Positions 1-10,724 of a DNA stretch of 64,000 bases are shown piece by piece. The notes under the pieces are model-generated. The model saw only the letters and a program-made list of their open reading frames with translations. It was not told the origin of the DNA and ran no database searches. Numbering within the stretch: position 1 is the stretch's first letter; every line of letters begins with the position of its first letter. Position numbers and translations under genes: made by a program. The DNA lies in NCBI GenBank assembly GCA_029204225.1, contig CM055101.1, forward strand, positions 37,379,648-37,443,647, given 5' to 3'. This DNA comes from Diphasiastrum complanatum (lineage: Eukaryota; Streptophyta; Lycopodiopsida; Lycopodiales; Lycopodiaceae).

Positions 1-800
1 TCCACAAGTTCAACTCACAAAACAAAGGTTAGTAAGATTTGATCAACAAAGCAATGCAAAATCATGCTAGAACTTGATCAAACATCCAAATATCACCAAA
101 AATGGAATACTTACTGTAAATAGAAGCCAACCAGCTCTGATACCATGTGAAAAATACAGATCCTAAGTGGATCTAAACTCCAAGATCATTGGCTTGAATG
201 CTTGCACTCCAAACTACATAAGCTAGGAATTGGCAACACATTCTATGCTACCTAGAATGCAAAGAACTTGATCAAAAAGCATTTATCACAAATGGAAACT
301 TCCATAAACATCAAGTGCGGCCCAAAATAGCATTATACAGTCCATAATACATCAGCCTACCACTTTTGGAAAGCACCTAAGATCATACACAATAGCTTGA
401 AGACAATACACACAACAATGCTCTCAATGGAGGAAGAAACAATGACAATGATCTATTGATCTCAATGAAGCATACAAAAGGTTTCTCCAACCTGTTCTCC
501 ACGACTTCCCTACTATTTATGGATGAGGAAGATGACTCTCTCTCCTCTCTCTAGAAGGTACTTGACCCTAGATATTCCCTATATAGAAAAAATAGCTAAA
601 AATGGCTTATATGACCAAAATACATCAAAATGGTCTCATTTTGAAGGGTATGAAGTTTGACACTTCATCATACTGAAAAAATACAGTAAATAAAAACATT
701 GTGGCCTGGTTCACACGTGCAAAACTCCAGAACCAAAACTATTTACAATTTTAGCCAATTTAGGTCTCAAACTAGCTAGGAAATGTTGACAATTTTCACA
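1..800 (-). mobile_element. Family A copia, 5' end of a minus-strand copy (leader, PBS, 5' LTR)
   Basis: Reverse-complement match to the intact family A element at 39789-46207. The 5' LTR is 146-800, exactly 655 bp like both LTRs of the intact copy, and the untranslated leader runs off the left edge of the window at position 1. Termini are TG...CA. The bases outside the LTR are TACTA (801-805); the partner target duplication would lie left of the window. At the two sites where the LTRs of the intact copy differ, this LTR carries one variant from each. The element sits inside an older repeat related to 10940-11190. Confidence 0.9.
134..145 (-). other. Primer binding site, initiator-Met tRNA type
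   Basis: Reverse complement reads TGGTATCAGAGC, directly abutting the LTR end at 146. This is the usual plant Ty1-copia minus-strand primer site complementary to initiator tRNA-Met. Confidence 0.9.
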
Positions 801-1139
801 TACTAGTCATGGACATAACATCTAATCATTAGTAAATGAAAACACTCCCTCTAGTTATAATCTGAACTTTTCAAAAAAACAATATGAATTGACACATTAA
901 TCAAAGGTAACTTCAGTAGCTCAATCATTCCAAGTGCTAAAGCCATTAGAATGTAAATATGATACTAAATTGGCTGATATCTCAAAAAAATGAATTGACT
1001 ACCTAAAATTTTCTATAGAAACCATGGGAGAAGATGCTCCAAGTCGATGCAATGTATTTTTAAAATTAATTTTTCTTGAAAAATGTGATGTGCCGTATCG
1101 AGTTGGACACACCAATTCAATACGTCGCATCACATTTTT
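801..1139 (-). repeat. Family C copia 3' internal end plus LTR start, reverse orientation
   Basis: Positions 801-1056 are the reverse complement of about 10938-11193, including the purine-rich run ACTAGAGGGAG and the first bases of the family C LTR. Next comes an imperfect hairpin, 1079-1139, whose outer 12-bp arms (AAAAATGTGATG and CATCACATTTTT) are perfect. The middle of the hairpin carries the same TCGAGTTGG-type units seen at 10728-10972. Confidence 0.75.
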
Positions 1140-1496
1140 AAAAGAGTTTTTTAAAAAAAAAAATTACAAATAAAAATCTGAAAGAAAGGTATTGAGACAG
1201 TGTATCAAATTTTTTGTGGAATTCTTTTCGAGTGACCTTAAATTAGAAATGTTAAATGACGTTTTGATACAGTGTATCAAAAATTCGATTACACTTGTCA
1301 TAATATAAGAAGTATTTCTTGTCTTGGTCTTACCTGTACATCAAAAAAACTTGTTAAACAATATCAACATTGAGATTATGTCAAATGAAATATTGCAATA
1401 CCGAAAACACTGAAACATGTTTAAATAAAATCATTGAAAGTCATTTCAAATGTGTACTAAAATAAATACACATACACCTACCAATCTCTCGTTGAC
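1140..1496. other. AT-rich stretch without a supported gene
   Basis: AT-rich. It holds two copies of a short palindromic unit, GATACAGTGTATC-like, near 1197-1210 and 1263-1282. No coding sequence is recognised. Confidence 0.5.
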
Positions 1497-2455
1497 TCAA
1501 AAACAGAAGTGTTTAGGAATATCATATTGCAGCAATGTAAACTCTGATCGAATGTAATCGAGTGTCCAATCTTCTTCCACCTCAATTGTTGTAAAAGTAG
1601 AATTATTTTTTCTCACTTGAATTTCTATTTGATCTTGATGATTCACTGTAAAAATCCTGATCCAATGCTTTCCATCCGTTGCCAACTTTGGGCCATCTTC
1701 TATAATAAAATGTTAAAAAAGACACTTGTTTTTCTATAAGATATCTATAATTCATTGACGATTTATTAACTATGCACTCAATATTGCCATTACTCTTTTT
1801 ATCCCAATGATCATCAAGGAGGCTTGATAACATATTGTCTGTTAAATCACTACAAATAAACTTTGTCACTGTTTTACGAATATTACATTCAACAAAAAAA
1901 TCAACAAAAATTGCAATAGGCAAAAACCAGTGCAATCTATTGTTTTTTGAACCTGTGCTACATTTCATACAGTTTTGAATGTCCATCAAGAATCCAAAAG
2001 TGATCTCGTGGAGCGGTTCTTGTATTGCAGAAGACCAATATAAGAATGAATAACATCCATGATGCCGACAAGGGATTGTATAGGTTGTCATTTGATTATG
2101 CTTGATAGATACAAATCTGCACAAATCCATAAAACTATATGTCATTTAAATAATTAGATACACGTCTAAATGACTAATGCAAAGTTCAAAGTAAAAAAAT
2201 TCTCCAAAACTTACAATTGCATTTGAGTCTGTCATTTGAACTTACACCTTCCACTCTGATTTCCTTATGCATGTAGACATGTTGAATCAAGACCTCTGAA
2301 ATGGATAGACCACCGGGTGAAACTTTAAAGTCTAAAATTTTACCTTTCCAAAAATTCCTATAATCCATATTTGATTTTTTCTTTCCACCAAAAACACCTC
2401 TTGAGGAGGGATGCATGAGAACCCAATGAAATTTTCTATAGATATGTGGTATCAA
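1497..2455 (-). pseudogene. Coding debris of an unrecognised minus-strand gene
   Basis: Three open segments lie in order on the minus strand: 2455-2186, 2145-1603 and 1703-1497. The last overlaps the middle one in another frame. The run TTTTAACATTTTATTATAG just before 1703 looks like an intron 3' end, and the final segment then reads with acidic and aromatic composition to a stop at 1497. Motifs such as IEVEEDWTLDYIRSEF and ILDFKVSPGG look like real protein rather than chance ORF, but I do not recognise a family. It lies on the far side of the copia that cuts the methyltransferase-like gene (5394-8405), so it could be the displaced 3' part of the same locus; that is only inference. Start codons are not established. 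It is probably broken. Confidence 0.35.
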
Positions 2456-2473
2456 GTCAAAAGCAAGGAGAAC

Positions 2474-3216
2474 ACATTAGAGGAATTTTGAATCCAAAAA
2501 AGACCCTTTAAGAAATGCCACGTAGATTGAAAAAGTTTATTAATGTAAATTAACAAAATAAATTCATTTTCTGCCCAAATTCTTTTTCATTTTTGCCCAC
2601 ACTAGTTTCGATGCTTAACCATTCTATGTACATTATTGTTTCTAGTTCATTTAAAATAGCATAACTTTTCAACTGTAGCTCCGATTGAGACGAAAATTTT
2701 ACCGTTGGAAATCGCTCGACGAGAGCTTTCCAATGGTATTTTATGACCTACTTTTGAGCTACTGTTCAAAAGTTATGGCCGGTCAAGAGAGGGTACTTTA
2801 TCCGCGCACAAGAGAGATATGTGGATTTTTTTTTTTGGGTCTGAAACTTTGACTGGCCATAACTTTTGAACGATAGCTTGGAATAGGCATCTAGGGTACC
2901 GTTGGAAAGCTCTCGTCAAGCGCTTTTCAACGGTGTAATTTTTGTCTCAATTGGAGCTACAGTTAAAAAGTTATGTTATTTTAAATGATAATTGCATATC
3001 ATGCTATGAATAATATGTCATGCCTGCGAACTGCCCCGGCACCGAATTATAGCATTATTAAGAAAACTTTTTTTTTTTCAATTCTAATGAGCTACGTTAC
3101 GTAGATTTCAAATTTGAGTATTTTAATTGGTCCATGTGTAAGCAAAATTTGAGAAAAAAAAATGTAAAAAGTATCTTTACAAAGGGTCTTTTTTTATTTT
3201 AGAACTCCTCTAATGT
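2474..3216. mobile_element. MITE-like foldback element with terminal and nested inverted repeats
   Basis: Outer imperfect inverted repeats (2474-2509 and 3181-3216) begin ACATTAGAGG and contain AAAAAAGACCCTTT. A second, much longer inverted repeat lies inside: arms 2651-2788 and 2848-2984, about 135 bp, roughly 85 percent similar by eye, with a loop of about 60 bp. No ORF is present. I could not find a convincing target-site duplication, and the right end abuts copia sequence directly, so the exact boundaries may be off by a few bases. A non-autonomous DNA transposon is the simplest reading. Confidence 0.6.
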
Positions 3217-3218
3217 CA

Positions 3219-4658
3219 ACCTACTTGTGTAGATGAAGCAAGGAACAAAGAGGAGTGGATCCAAGCAATGGATCTTGAGTATCAAGCTCTTATGAAGAAT
3301 GAAACATGGAGATGGTGGAGTGTGAAAAGTACAGTACTAAGGACCATAAATGGATCTTTGAATGATCCACAAGGTGATTGTATGTTTGTTAAACAATCTA
3401 TCAGAAACTAGTCATCAGAAAACAAGATCTAGTTTAGCAGCTTGATAGGAAACAAGTAGAGACAATGAAAGCATTGATCAAATAGTCTAATCCAACTCCA
3501 CACATGTGGAAATAAGGCTGTAGTACGGCCTGTAGACAGTGTTTACAAAGTGCCAAAGCTGGGTTTCATTGGAAAAATAGAGTAATCACCATACAATGAG
3601 AGGAAACTCGAGTTTCTCCTTAAGGCTCCAAAAAGTTTCTATCTTCTCACTATGGAGAATGGAAATACATAGTAAAACACACTTCCTTTACAAAGTTAGG
3701 TGAAAATCCAGCATGTAATAAGGACGTAGACTCCACTTTCTTGCCCTAATGTGAAAACCCTAGTCTAGATCCAAGAGTCATGCTTGGTAGGTGCATGGTA
3801 GGTACAAATCTCATCATAAATCATGGTCTAGATCCCTACCAAATAGACACAACCACTCCTCTTGACTCGTGGTAACCTACTTTAGGTGTGTATGTACAAG
3901 TGGCACTTTGGCCATTCAAGTAACCAACAAACAATATTGACAAAATGTACAATATTCTACATGGCTAGATTTGCCAATGTAGGCAAATTTTCACATGGAG
4001 TTACCTAAGGACAATAAGGCTATTGGATGTAAATGGATCTTGAAGGTGAAGACAAACCAAGATGGATCTATCAATAAGTACAAGGCAAGGTTGGTGGCAA
4101 AGGATATGCTCAAGAACATGGTATTGACTATGATGAAACATTTGCACATGTGGCAAAGATGGTAAGCATTTGGGTCATCATCTCTCTTGCTACTTTTTAT
4201 GGATGGGATTTATGGAAATTGGGTTTAACAAATGAGGCAATATAATATTTTGGCTTTCCAAAAAGCTATATACTATATCTCTCTCTTCATGTGAGGCCGA
4301 GTACAAAGCACTCACTACATCTACCAAAGAGGTGCTTTGGATCAAGAGGTTATTAATGGAGCTAAAGTGCATCAAGGAAGATGATCTACCAATGATCAAG
4401 TATAATAACATCTCGGCCCAAGCTCTTTCCAATAATCCCATATTTTATGCAAGAAGCAAGCGCATAGAAGTAGCACACCATTTTGTGAGAGAAAAGCTTA
4501 TTGGAGGAGAAATCTATTTGGAGCATGTCAACTCGTCCTCTTGTATTGCCGATCTACTCACCAAGCCTTTGAGCAAAATTGCTTTCATCAAGCATAGATC
4601 TAATCTTGGAGTTATATCAATATCAATGCTTAAATCTTCATAAATAATTTTTCAGGAG
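3219..4658 (+). pseudogene. Family B copia pol remnant (RT start and RNase H end)
   Basis: Reads as the start of a copia reverse transcriptase (EEWIQAMDLEYQAL at about 3255-3300), is interrupted by a solo LTR (3321-3995), resumes with CKWILKVKTNQDG and the KARLVA region, then jumps near 4245-4275 to the end of RNase H (SSCEAEYKAL, then ADLLTKPL, stop at 4643). Everything from the RT palm (QMDV onward, including YVDD) to mid RNase H is deleted. Frameshifts are present, for example one T missing just before the solo LTR compared with the intact family A element. Gag, protease and integrase are absent. The remnant continues directly into its own 3' LTR at 4659. Confidence 0.85.
3321..3995. mobile_element. 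Solo LTR with 5-bp target duplication TGGAG
   Basis: 675 bp, begins TGTGAAAAG and ends TTTTCACA, flanked on both sides by TGGAG (3316-3320 and 3996-4000). Removing it and one duplication restores continuous copia RT sequence. No internal region remains, so this is the product of LTR-LTR recombination after an insertion into the family B copia. It contains the palindrome CCACACATGTGG. Confidence 0.9.
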
Positions 4659-5393
4659 TGTGAAGAATTGAAAAAGATTATCTATGTTAGATATAGGGGT
4701 CTTATGTTTTTTATATCAAGCATCTAGGTGTAGGATGTTGATAGGAACAAATTTGGCATAGATGGCAAATTATGCATTTCCACTTGTAATGCCACTATTG
4801 AGACAAAATAGGGTAAGAGGCTAAACTCATGCCAATTAGAGTGTAGACAAGTGTAATGCTTTTGTTTGATGAATTCTAAGAGGTCCAATAGGATTTAGAA
4901 GTGGAACCATGTGAGGTCCAATAGGAATTTGAGGTTTGCTTGAAAATAGTCCAATAGAATTAAGAGGTGCATGGATCAATGGTCCAATAGGATTAAGAGG
5001 TGACAAAGTGTGGTCCAATCATAGTTAAGCATAGTGGTAGCTCGTGGATCTACTAGTATCATTGTACTCCTCATTTTGGATCTAATTGATTTGGAGATTG
5101 TGTGGATTTTGAGTGTTATTGGATTTCTAGCTTTGTCTCTCTACCCGAGAGCTCATGACGATTTTCTCTCTCTACCCGAGGAGAGCAGCTTGTTTTTACT
5201 TAGAATAATTTTTTAATACTTCCCACATGTGTGAGTGAGAGTTGGAAGTGATTGAATGCATGTAGTAGTGTGTTTTTGCCATAGAATCAAAGATAGATCT
5301 TGAATCTCAATCTAGTCTTGATCTTGGTGCATCTACACACCTTAGGAGATCACAAGTACATGTTGTGGACACTCCACACGTGTGAAATCTACA
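4659..5393 (+). mobile_element. Family B copia 3' LTR
   Basis: Starts TGTGAAGAATTG after the purine-rich tract CAGGAG (4653-4658) and ends ...GTGTGAAATCTACA at 5393. It is the same family as the minus-strand LTR 13939-14664 (shared runs such as ATGTACTTGTGATCTCC and the GAGCTC/ACCCGAG segments in reverse orientation). The 3' boundary falls inside the reading frame of the methyltransferase-like gene, so this copia entered that gene. Confidence 0.8.
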
Positions 5394-8300
5394 TTACCCA
5401 CTTCTTGAAACTCGTCTGACAAAACTGAAACTCCTACTAATCTCATTTTAATAAAATTCACTAAACTCTCATCTAGCTCTATTGTCGTCACATGTCTGCC
5501 CTTTTGGATAACACATGCACTGGTTGTCCTGTTACCACTAAATAAATCCAAAATCCAATCAGCTGGATGAGAAAACATGTCAATCAATTTATTTACAAGT
5601 TGTTGTGGCTTTTGGTATTGAGAAGCCACAGAACCAGTCATAGGATTCTTCAACTTTTTTGTCATTGTAGGAGATTCAAAATGATTGTGAAATATTTTTT
5701 ACAATTGTGTTGTAATGCAGCATTGACCTCTTGCCATCGGTTGAAAAATAGTCGATAGAGAGATATTCAATCTCATTACAAAGGTGAGCACCACAGAATT
5801 TCTTACATTTGGCTTGAACCTACAATTATATTAAAAAAAAAGGATTAAGAAATGGTCAATCCAAGTGATAGAAAATGTTCAGAGCAGAGGAATAGCTTAT
5901 AAATGTGTTTAGACAAAATTAAAACAGTTACTTACCAAATTGCATTCTCGATTCCTGCATTACAAACTTCAAGAAGCGCTTTGTGCACACCAACTTGTTG
6001 CCAACTAGAGTGGAATACCATTATCCTCCACAATGGAACTGTGATGACCTCCAGAAAACTAGCAACAACTTCTTTCATCTCAATATATTGAAAAGGACGA
6101 TCGTCATTCAACGAGTTCGCCAATTTAAAGCCGTAAGGAATGTTTGTGATGCAAAGAGTGTATGGTCTTCTATTCACAAACTTTGTGATTTCTCTTGCAT
6201 CGCCTTGTTGAATTGTATAAGAACAAGGGGGGTGATCAATAGACTTTGAGACAAATGTCTCCTTTGGATCATCGTCGATGCTCCAGTTCCCAGCTTGATG
6301 ACTCTCCCTTTGTCTTCTCTCAGCTTTTGCCTTTTGAAGGTGGGTCCTAAATTGCTCAGGAAGCTACCCACTCTGCTTATATTTAGAACTCTAAAAAAAT
6401 AAGAAATGGCATATATTAAAATGCACCTATACTTAGCATGAATAATGTCTCAGAATCTTAGAATCAACAACTCATGTGAGAATCTTAAGATGAGCATCGT
6501 TAAAGCAGTTGAAAAAAATGTTTATCAAAAATCTTTAAGACAAATACTCATGCTCAACATAAATAGTTCTTTTATGAACTGAAAGGTAAGCATACCATGT
6601 CTCTAAACAAAATAAAAATCTTTGAAGCTCCTCATCCTTGGAGCTATAAGCGTACAAAGTCTGGCATTCTGCCCAATCTTGACAATTAAGGCTTTTGACT
6701 ATGGTCTCTTGCACTGTCATGAAAAGTTTATGTCTGAAAGAAAATGATGTTGGTAATTCATCAATTTAATGCTAACTGAAATTAGCAGAGAAATAGACTA
6801 AAAACTACCTTTGAAATTCTTGTCCCATTTTTGCAAGACTGAGCTTTCCATCTGCCACTCTTGAAAGGACGCTCACAACGACATCTTGGAAAGGAATGCC
6901 TTGCATGTTCTTCCACTCAAATATTCTCATATCCTGAGGGATGGGAGCAAGCATTGGCTGAGTTATTTTTTTCTTCGAAGAGGACACCCCTTTCAGAATC
7001 TGTCCCTTAATCTCAAACTTATCCCACTTGTCAGAAACTTTGTCCACAAGATTCCAGATTTGAAACAAAAATTATTGTAAATATCAAATACCGAAAAATT
7101 GGAGACAAAAAAATTAATAGATTCACAAAGAATTAAAACTTATGAAAATCACCTGTCCAGTATGGAAGGCTAGCTGAAAAAAATTATCATATTTTGTCAA
7201 GGAGGAGGCTGGATTCTTCTTGTCAAAAGGAAGGCTAGTCTCTTGAGCGCAGAGGCACTTTAGTTGTATGTTTGTTTTGTTGCCCTCCCTATGGAGTCTA
7301 ACATCTCCTTGTGAAAGAATCTCACTCTTTTTATCACAATCATCTTGAGTCTATAGTCTTGATCAATGTTGTGGTCCCAAGCAAGGAGCTTGGCTCCTCA
7401 ACACTCACGCCAACAAAAACAATGGCACTAACCTGCCTAAATGATAATATATAGGGACATTCCAAACATAGCTCTTTTCTAGTTTGTAAACTATGGATCC
7501 TGCCCAAAACAAAAAAATTTATAAGGGATTACTATTGCCTAAATGTGGTCGTTAAATTTTATTTTTAAGTTATGTACATGGGAGTTGTTCGTTTCTCTAA
7601 CCTCCTTGGGCCTATCACCAATCTAGGTCAATAGGTGGCCTCTCACATTGTTCAATGTCTAATATAAATGTTGTTTTTTGGACTTTTTTGTTTTCATGAA
7701 TTATTGCTCGAATTTTTGCCACATCTCTGCTGGACACATCAAACTTAATGGTAGCTCCAGGCAGATTCAGGTTGCTTGAAGGAGGAGGGGGGGTTTTTTA
7801 AATTCTCGAACCGGTTCCTTTGGGAGTCATCATGGTTTTAAATTTCCTAGCTTTAGTTACTTGAGAGGCTGAAGCATCAATAGACACAGTCTCTAGGGAG
7901 CTACGTTTTCTCTTTGGAGGAGAGAGTATTGGTGTATCTTTGGAGGAGTCAAGGGGTATGGAATCCTTTTGCGAGGAAGAGGGCAAGCTCTTGCGAGAGG
8001 ACATTGATCTTATAGACTTTGGCAAAACAGGGTTGTCTTTTCTCAAGCACCTCAGCTACGATTAAAATTAAAGCTTTCAAGCTCCGAAAAAAGTACAACA
8101 ATGAAAATGCTTTAGGTAAACCCATGCCCAACATAATGACAGACAAGATTATTCAAAATAATTAGAGTGAAAGAAGAGATATAACTCACAATGGTTTTCA
8201 AAGGTTCATCAAAAACGTTTCTCACTATCGCATGCTCACAAAGGCGTATCTTTATGAATCCATTCTCCACTAATAAATAGAAATTTTTGTCAATGGCTTT

Positions 8301-8405
8301 TATTAAGATATTTGTAAAGTCTAAGTCATCATCTGACACCGTTACTTTGTGAAACACATGACCTTGTACTACAAAAGACAGCCCTTTGCTGGTAGTCTCT
8401 ATTTT
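5394..8405 (-). pseudogene. Beta-class DNA amino-methyltransferase-like gene (N4-C/N6-A type), multi-exon, decayed
   Basis: Exon-like open segments on the minus strand link through plausible GT-AG sites: 8405-8193 (donor GTGAGT), 8058-7798 (Ser-rich with a PPKRKR basic motif), about 7775-7625, about 7352-7152, 7070-6811, 6733-about 6570, about 6355-5938 (donor GTAAGT), and about 5828-5394. The last two carry the diagnostic parts. ITNIPYG (about 6150) corresponds to catalytic motif IV (D/N-P-P-Y); AIWFKPN follows across the intron, then YQKPQQL and DLFSGNRTTSA (about 5540), the AdoMet-binding motif I, then GRHVTTIELDE. Motif IV before motif I is the beta-class order of N4-cytosine/N6-adenine methylases. 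Damage: motif I lacks its second Gly (FSGNR for FxGxG), a frameshift lies in an A6 run near 5691-5702, another lies just after KPN, and a family B LTR removes the C-terminus. Bacterial-type N4-cytosine methylases are known in bdelloid rotifers and reported in Marchantia; membership here is inferred. Confidence 0.65.
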
Positions 8406-8533
8406 TCAGAGAAAAAGCTCTGTTATTTTCTGTCCCTCACAGCCCTTTGTAAAATAAAACATATGGTTCATCATGTCAACTTTTTGAAGATTCATTGGAT
8501 TTATTGCTCTCTCGATATGTCGAGCATATGTCG

Positions 8534-8929
8534 AGAGAGGACTTATGCTCAACATAAGTCCTCTCTAGACCTATGCTCACATAGGTCAAGGAAGAACCTA
8601 TGCTAAGCAAAGGTCCTCACTCGACCTATATTTGAACGAGGACTTATGCTCAACATAAGTGCTCGATCGACCTAAGCTCAGCATAGGTGTACGCTCGAGC
8701 ATAAGTTGAGGGAGGACTTATGCTGCATAAGTCTAACTGGGATATATGCTAATGACGTATTAAGATTGGAGCCCTAATGATTTCAAGTTTAGATTCCACT
8801 TATGCTAAGCATAGGTTCTACAATGAATCTTCAAACAAATCTAAAGAGAAAAAAAAATTTATTAAAAAAATTCATTACCTCGTAGCAAGAAGCTAAACTT
8901 GAAGTCCCCCAATCTATGCTAAGCATAGA
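8534..8929. repeat. Array of short palindromes with ATGCTnAGCAT-type cores
   Basis: Eight palindromes lie within 400 bp: 8534-8566 (14-bp perfect stem, 5-nt loop), 8568-8587, 8596-8614, 8642-8660, 8670-8688, 8715-8733 (9-bp stem, 1-nt loop), 8798-8816, 8913-8929. The typical unit is ACTTATGCTCAACATAAGT or ACCTATGCTnAGCATAGGT. A ninth, CTATGCTTAGCATAG, is at 9698-9712. Spacing is irregular (about 10-120 bp) and intervening sequence differs, so it is neither a simple tandem repeat nor a CRISPR. Function unknown. Confidence 0.8.
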
Positions 8930-9849
8930 AGGTGGTCAAATCGTATGCTAAGATCAATAGAGAGTGAAGGCAACGGATAACGAGAGCTCCAAAGGTGCAA
9001 TCTAGGAAAACGAACGAGCAAAGTTGACTTATGCCAAGTGATCCACCCTTAAATATTGTTTGGGTTGTGGGTTGGTGCCATGGAAAGGTGATCCACCCTT
9101 AAATATTTCATGGATTGTGGGTTGGTGCCATGCAGAGCAGTGGGTTCAGACTATAGTGCGTTACAAGGCCGACCCTTGGGAACCATGACTTAAGAACAAA
9201 AGAAAACAAGCCAAAAGTTTTTAGGGTGTCCAGAAAAATATGCCCTTCAAGGCAATATTTACGACTAGAAATTGTCTAATTATTTGGTGATTTCTTGTTT
9301 GCTAAAGTGCCAGGAACATAAATCTTAAATTTCCAGGACCACCTAAAAATCTTCGAGTTCGAAGACATCAAGAAGGCCGATTCAAGTTCAAAGACATCAA
9401 GAAGGCCGAAACCAATGCCATTGCTAGCGAAGTCGACTATTGAATCTGATATTATTAATCGATCTAAATTTGTTCGCTTATCCTAACCTTAAGTTTACCC
9501 TGATTGTGAACTTAAATCCTAAATCTCTCAAACTACTTAAGAAAGAGTTACTACAACTGGACTCAATTTTCTACTCTTGTCTTGAAATATTTGATTTTAC
9601 TCTGATATTTCTGGTCTTATGTTTTATATGCATTTTGGCACACATCCAATCTGTGGAACTCATGGCCAACATAGCTTCCCATGCCAAGCATAGCTTCCTA
9701 TGCTTAGCATAGAATTAAATTTAGAATTTTTTTTTGTTTCTTGTTAGTTTGTTTTGGCATGTCTGACCGTAAATGTAATGTTAAAATTATTTTGCATCTC
9801 TTAGGTGTGAACTAGTGTTTGACTAGTTTCCCAATGAAAAGCTCATCGT
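8930..9849. repeat. Intergenic DNA with two small tandem duplications
   Basis: Direct repeat 9039-9087 / 9088-9136 (about 49 bp, contains GGTGATCCACCCTTAAATAT) and a 31-bp duplication around 9350-9410 (contains AAGACATCAAGAAGGCCGA). One further palindrome is at 9698-9712. No supported gene. Confidence 0.6.
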
Positions 9850-10455
9850 CCTTAAATTTTTCCTGCTCCAACTTACTATGATGTAGTTTCTACTAGTTCT
9901 TCATCCGACATTAAAGTTACAACTATGTACCATGAAGTGACTCCAGGTTTAATTCAAGTCAATGAATTTTGTACTAGTTCTTCATCTTTGTGTCTTGTGA
10001 ATCCCCAAACAATGTACTATTCTCCCTCGAGTGAGAAATGTAGTGGTTCAGAATCAAGCAAGCACTCACGTTACTGATTCAAGTTAGTCTACAATCCCAC
10101 GTCAAGGAACTAGTTTATTAAATTGGGCAAGACAAGCATGAAGAACCATTAGATCCAATGTTGTGAAATAAAAAAGATCAATATTTTCTAATGTAGAAGA
10201 TATTTTTGAAAGCATAGAGCCTTCTGGTGAAAATCAAGGAGACGATGCAAAAGAGATACGAGAAGCACACGTACGAGGTACACCTTCAATATTACCACAG
10301 TCTTTAGGTGCTAATGTAGCAAGTTCATCTTATAGAGTAGAATGCAAGGGCAAAGACAAGTTTCGAAGGGATTTACAAGCAAGTCATGAAATGAAGGGAT
10401 GTCAAAAACAATTGCTCGAACCTCAAAAATTTTGTAAAGTCAAAAACATGGGTTG
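9850..10455 (+). pseudogene. Decayed ORF of unknown family
   Basis: An apparently once-coding plus-strand stretch. One frame reads through about 9862-10072 (PTYYDVVSTSSSSDIK, rich in Ser/Thr). After a shift, a second frame reads LLNWARQA, a TGA, TIRSNVVK, a TAA, and then an open run of more than 90 codons (VEDIFESIEPSGENQG ... LLEPQKFCKVKN) up to the family C LTR start at 10456. Two in-frame stops and a frameshift mark it as dead. No motif is recognised. It could be an exon of a host gene cut by the LTR, or the internal part of a non-autonomous element. Confidence 0.35.
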
Positions 10456-10724
10456 TGTTATGTCCATGACCAGTACATAGGATACAGTATACTCCTAGTC
10501 TTGGATACACGATACTCCAGTGAAACAAGGTATTAGTTATGCCACATCATACTGGACGTGACCCGAAAGTAGCTAATATCCTTGTGAGGCCCAGAACACA
10601 CTAAATGGAGTTTAGACAAGGTATGAGATAGTGTATGCATGTGTAGAGTTATCAATAGCAATTCTATGAATAGTTGGTCCATGCATAGGACTCTATTCTA
10701 GGTGAATCTATGTATAGGGAACCG
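10456..10724 (+). mobile_element. Family C LTR, partial copy
   Basis: Begins TGTTATGTCCATGACC and matches 11177-11445 over about 268 bp with scattered mismatches (by eye near 93 percent). The match stops at about 10724, where a palindrome-rich segment begins, so the second half of this LTR is missing. Confidence 0.7.

Noticed and set aside
5394-8405. Bacterial contamination as the source of the methylase-like motifs
   Set aside because: The motifs lie in separate exons with good GT-AG borders and are cut by a plant copia LTR.
8534-8929. CRISPR array
   Set aside because: Units are palindromes with irregular spacing, no uniform spacers, eukaryotic context.
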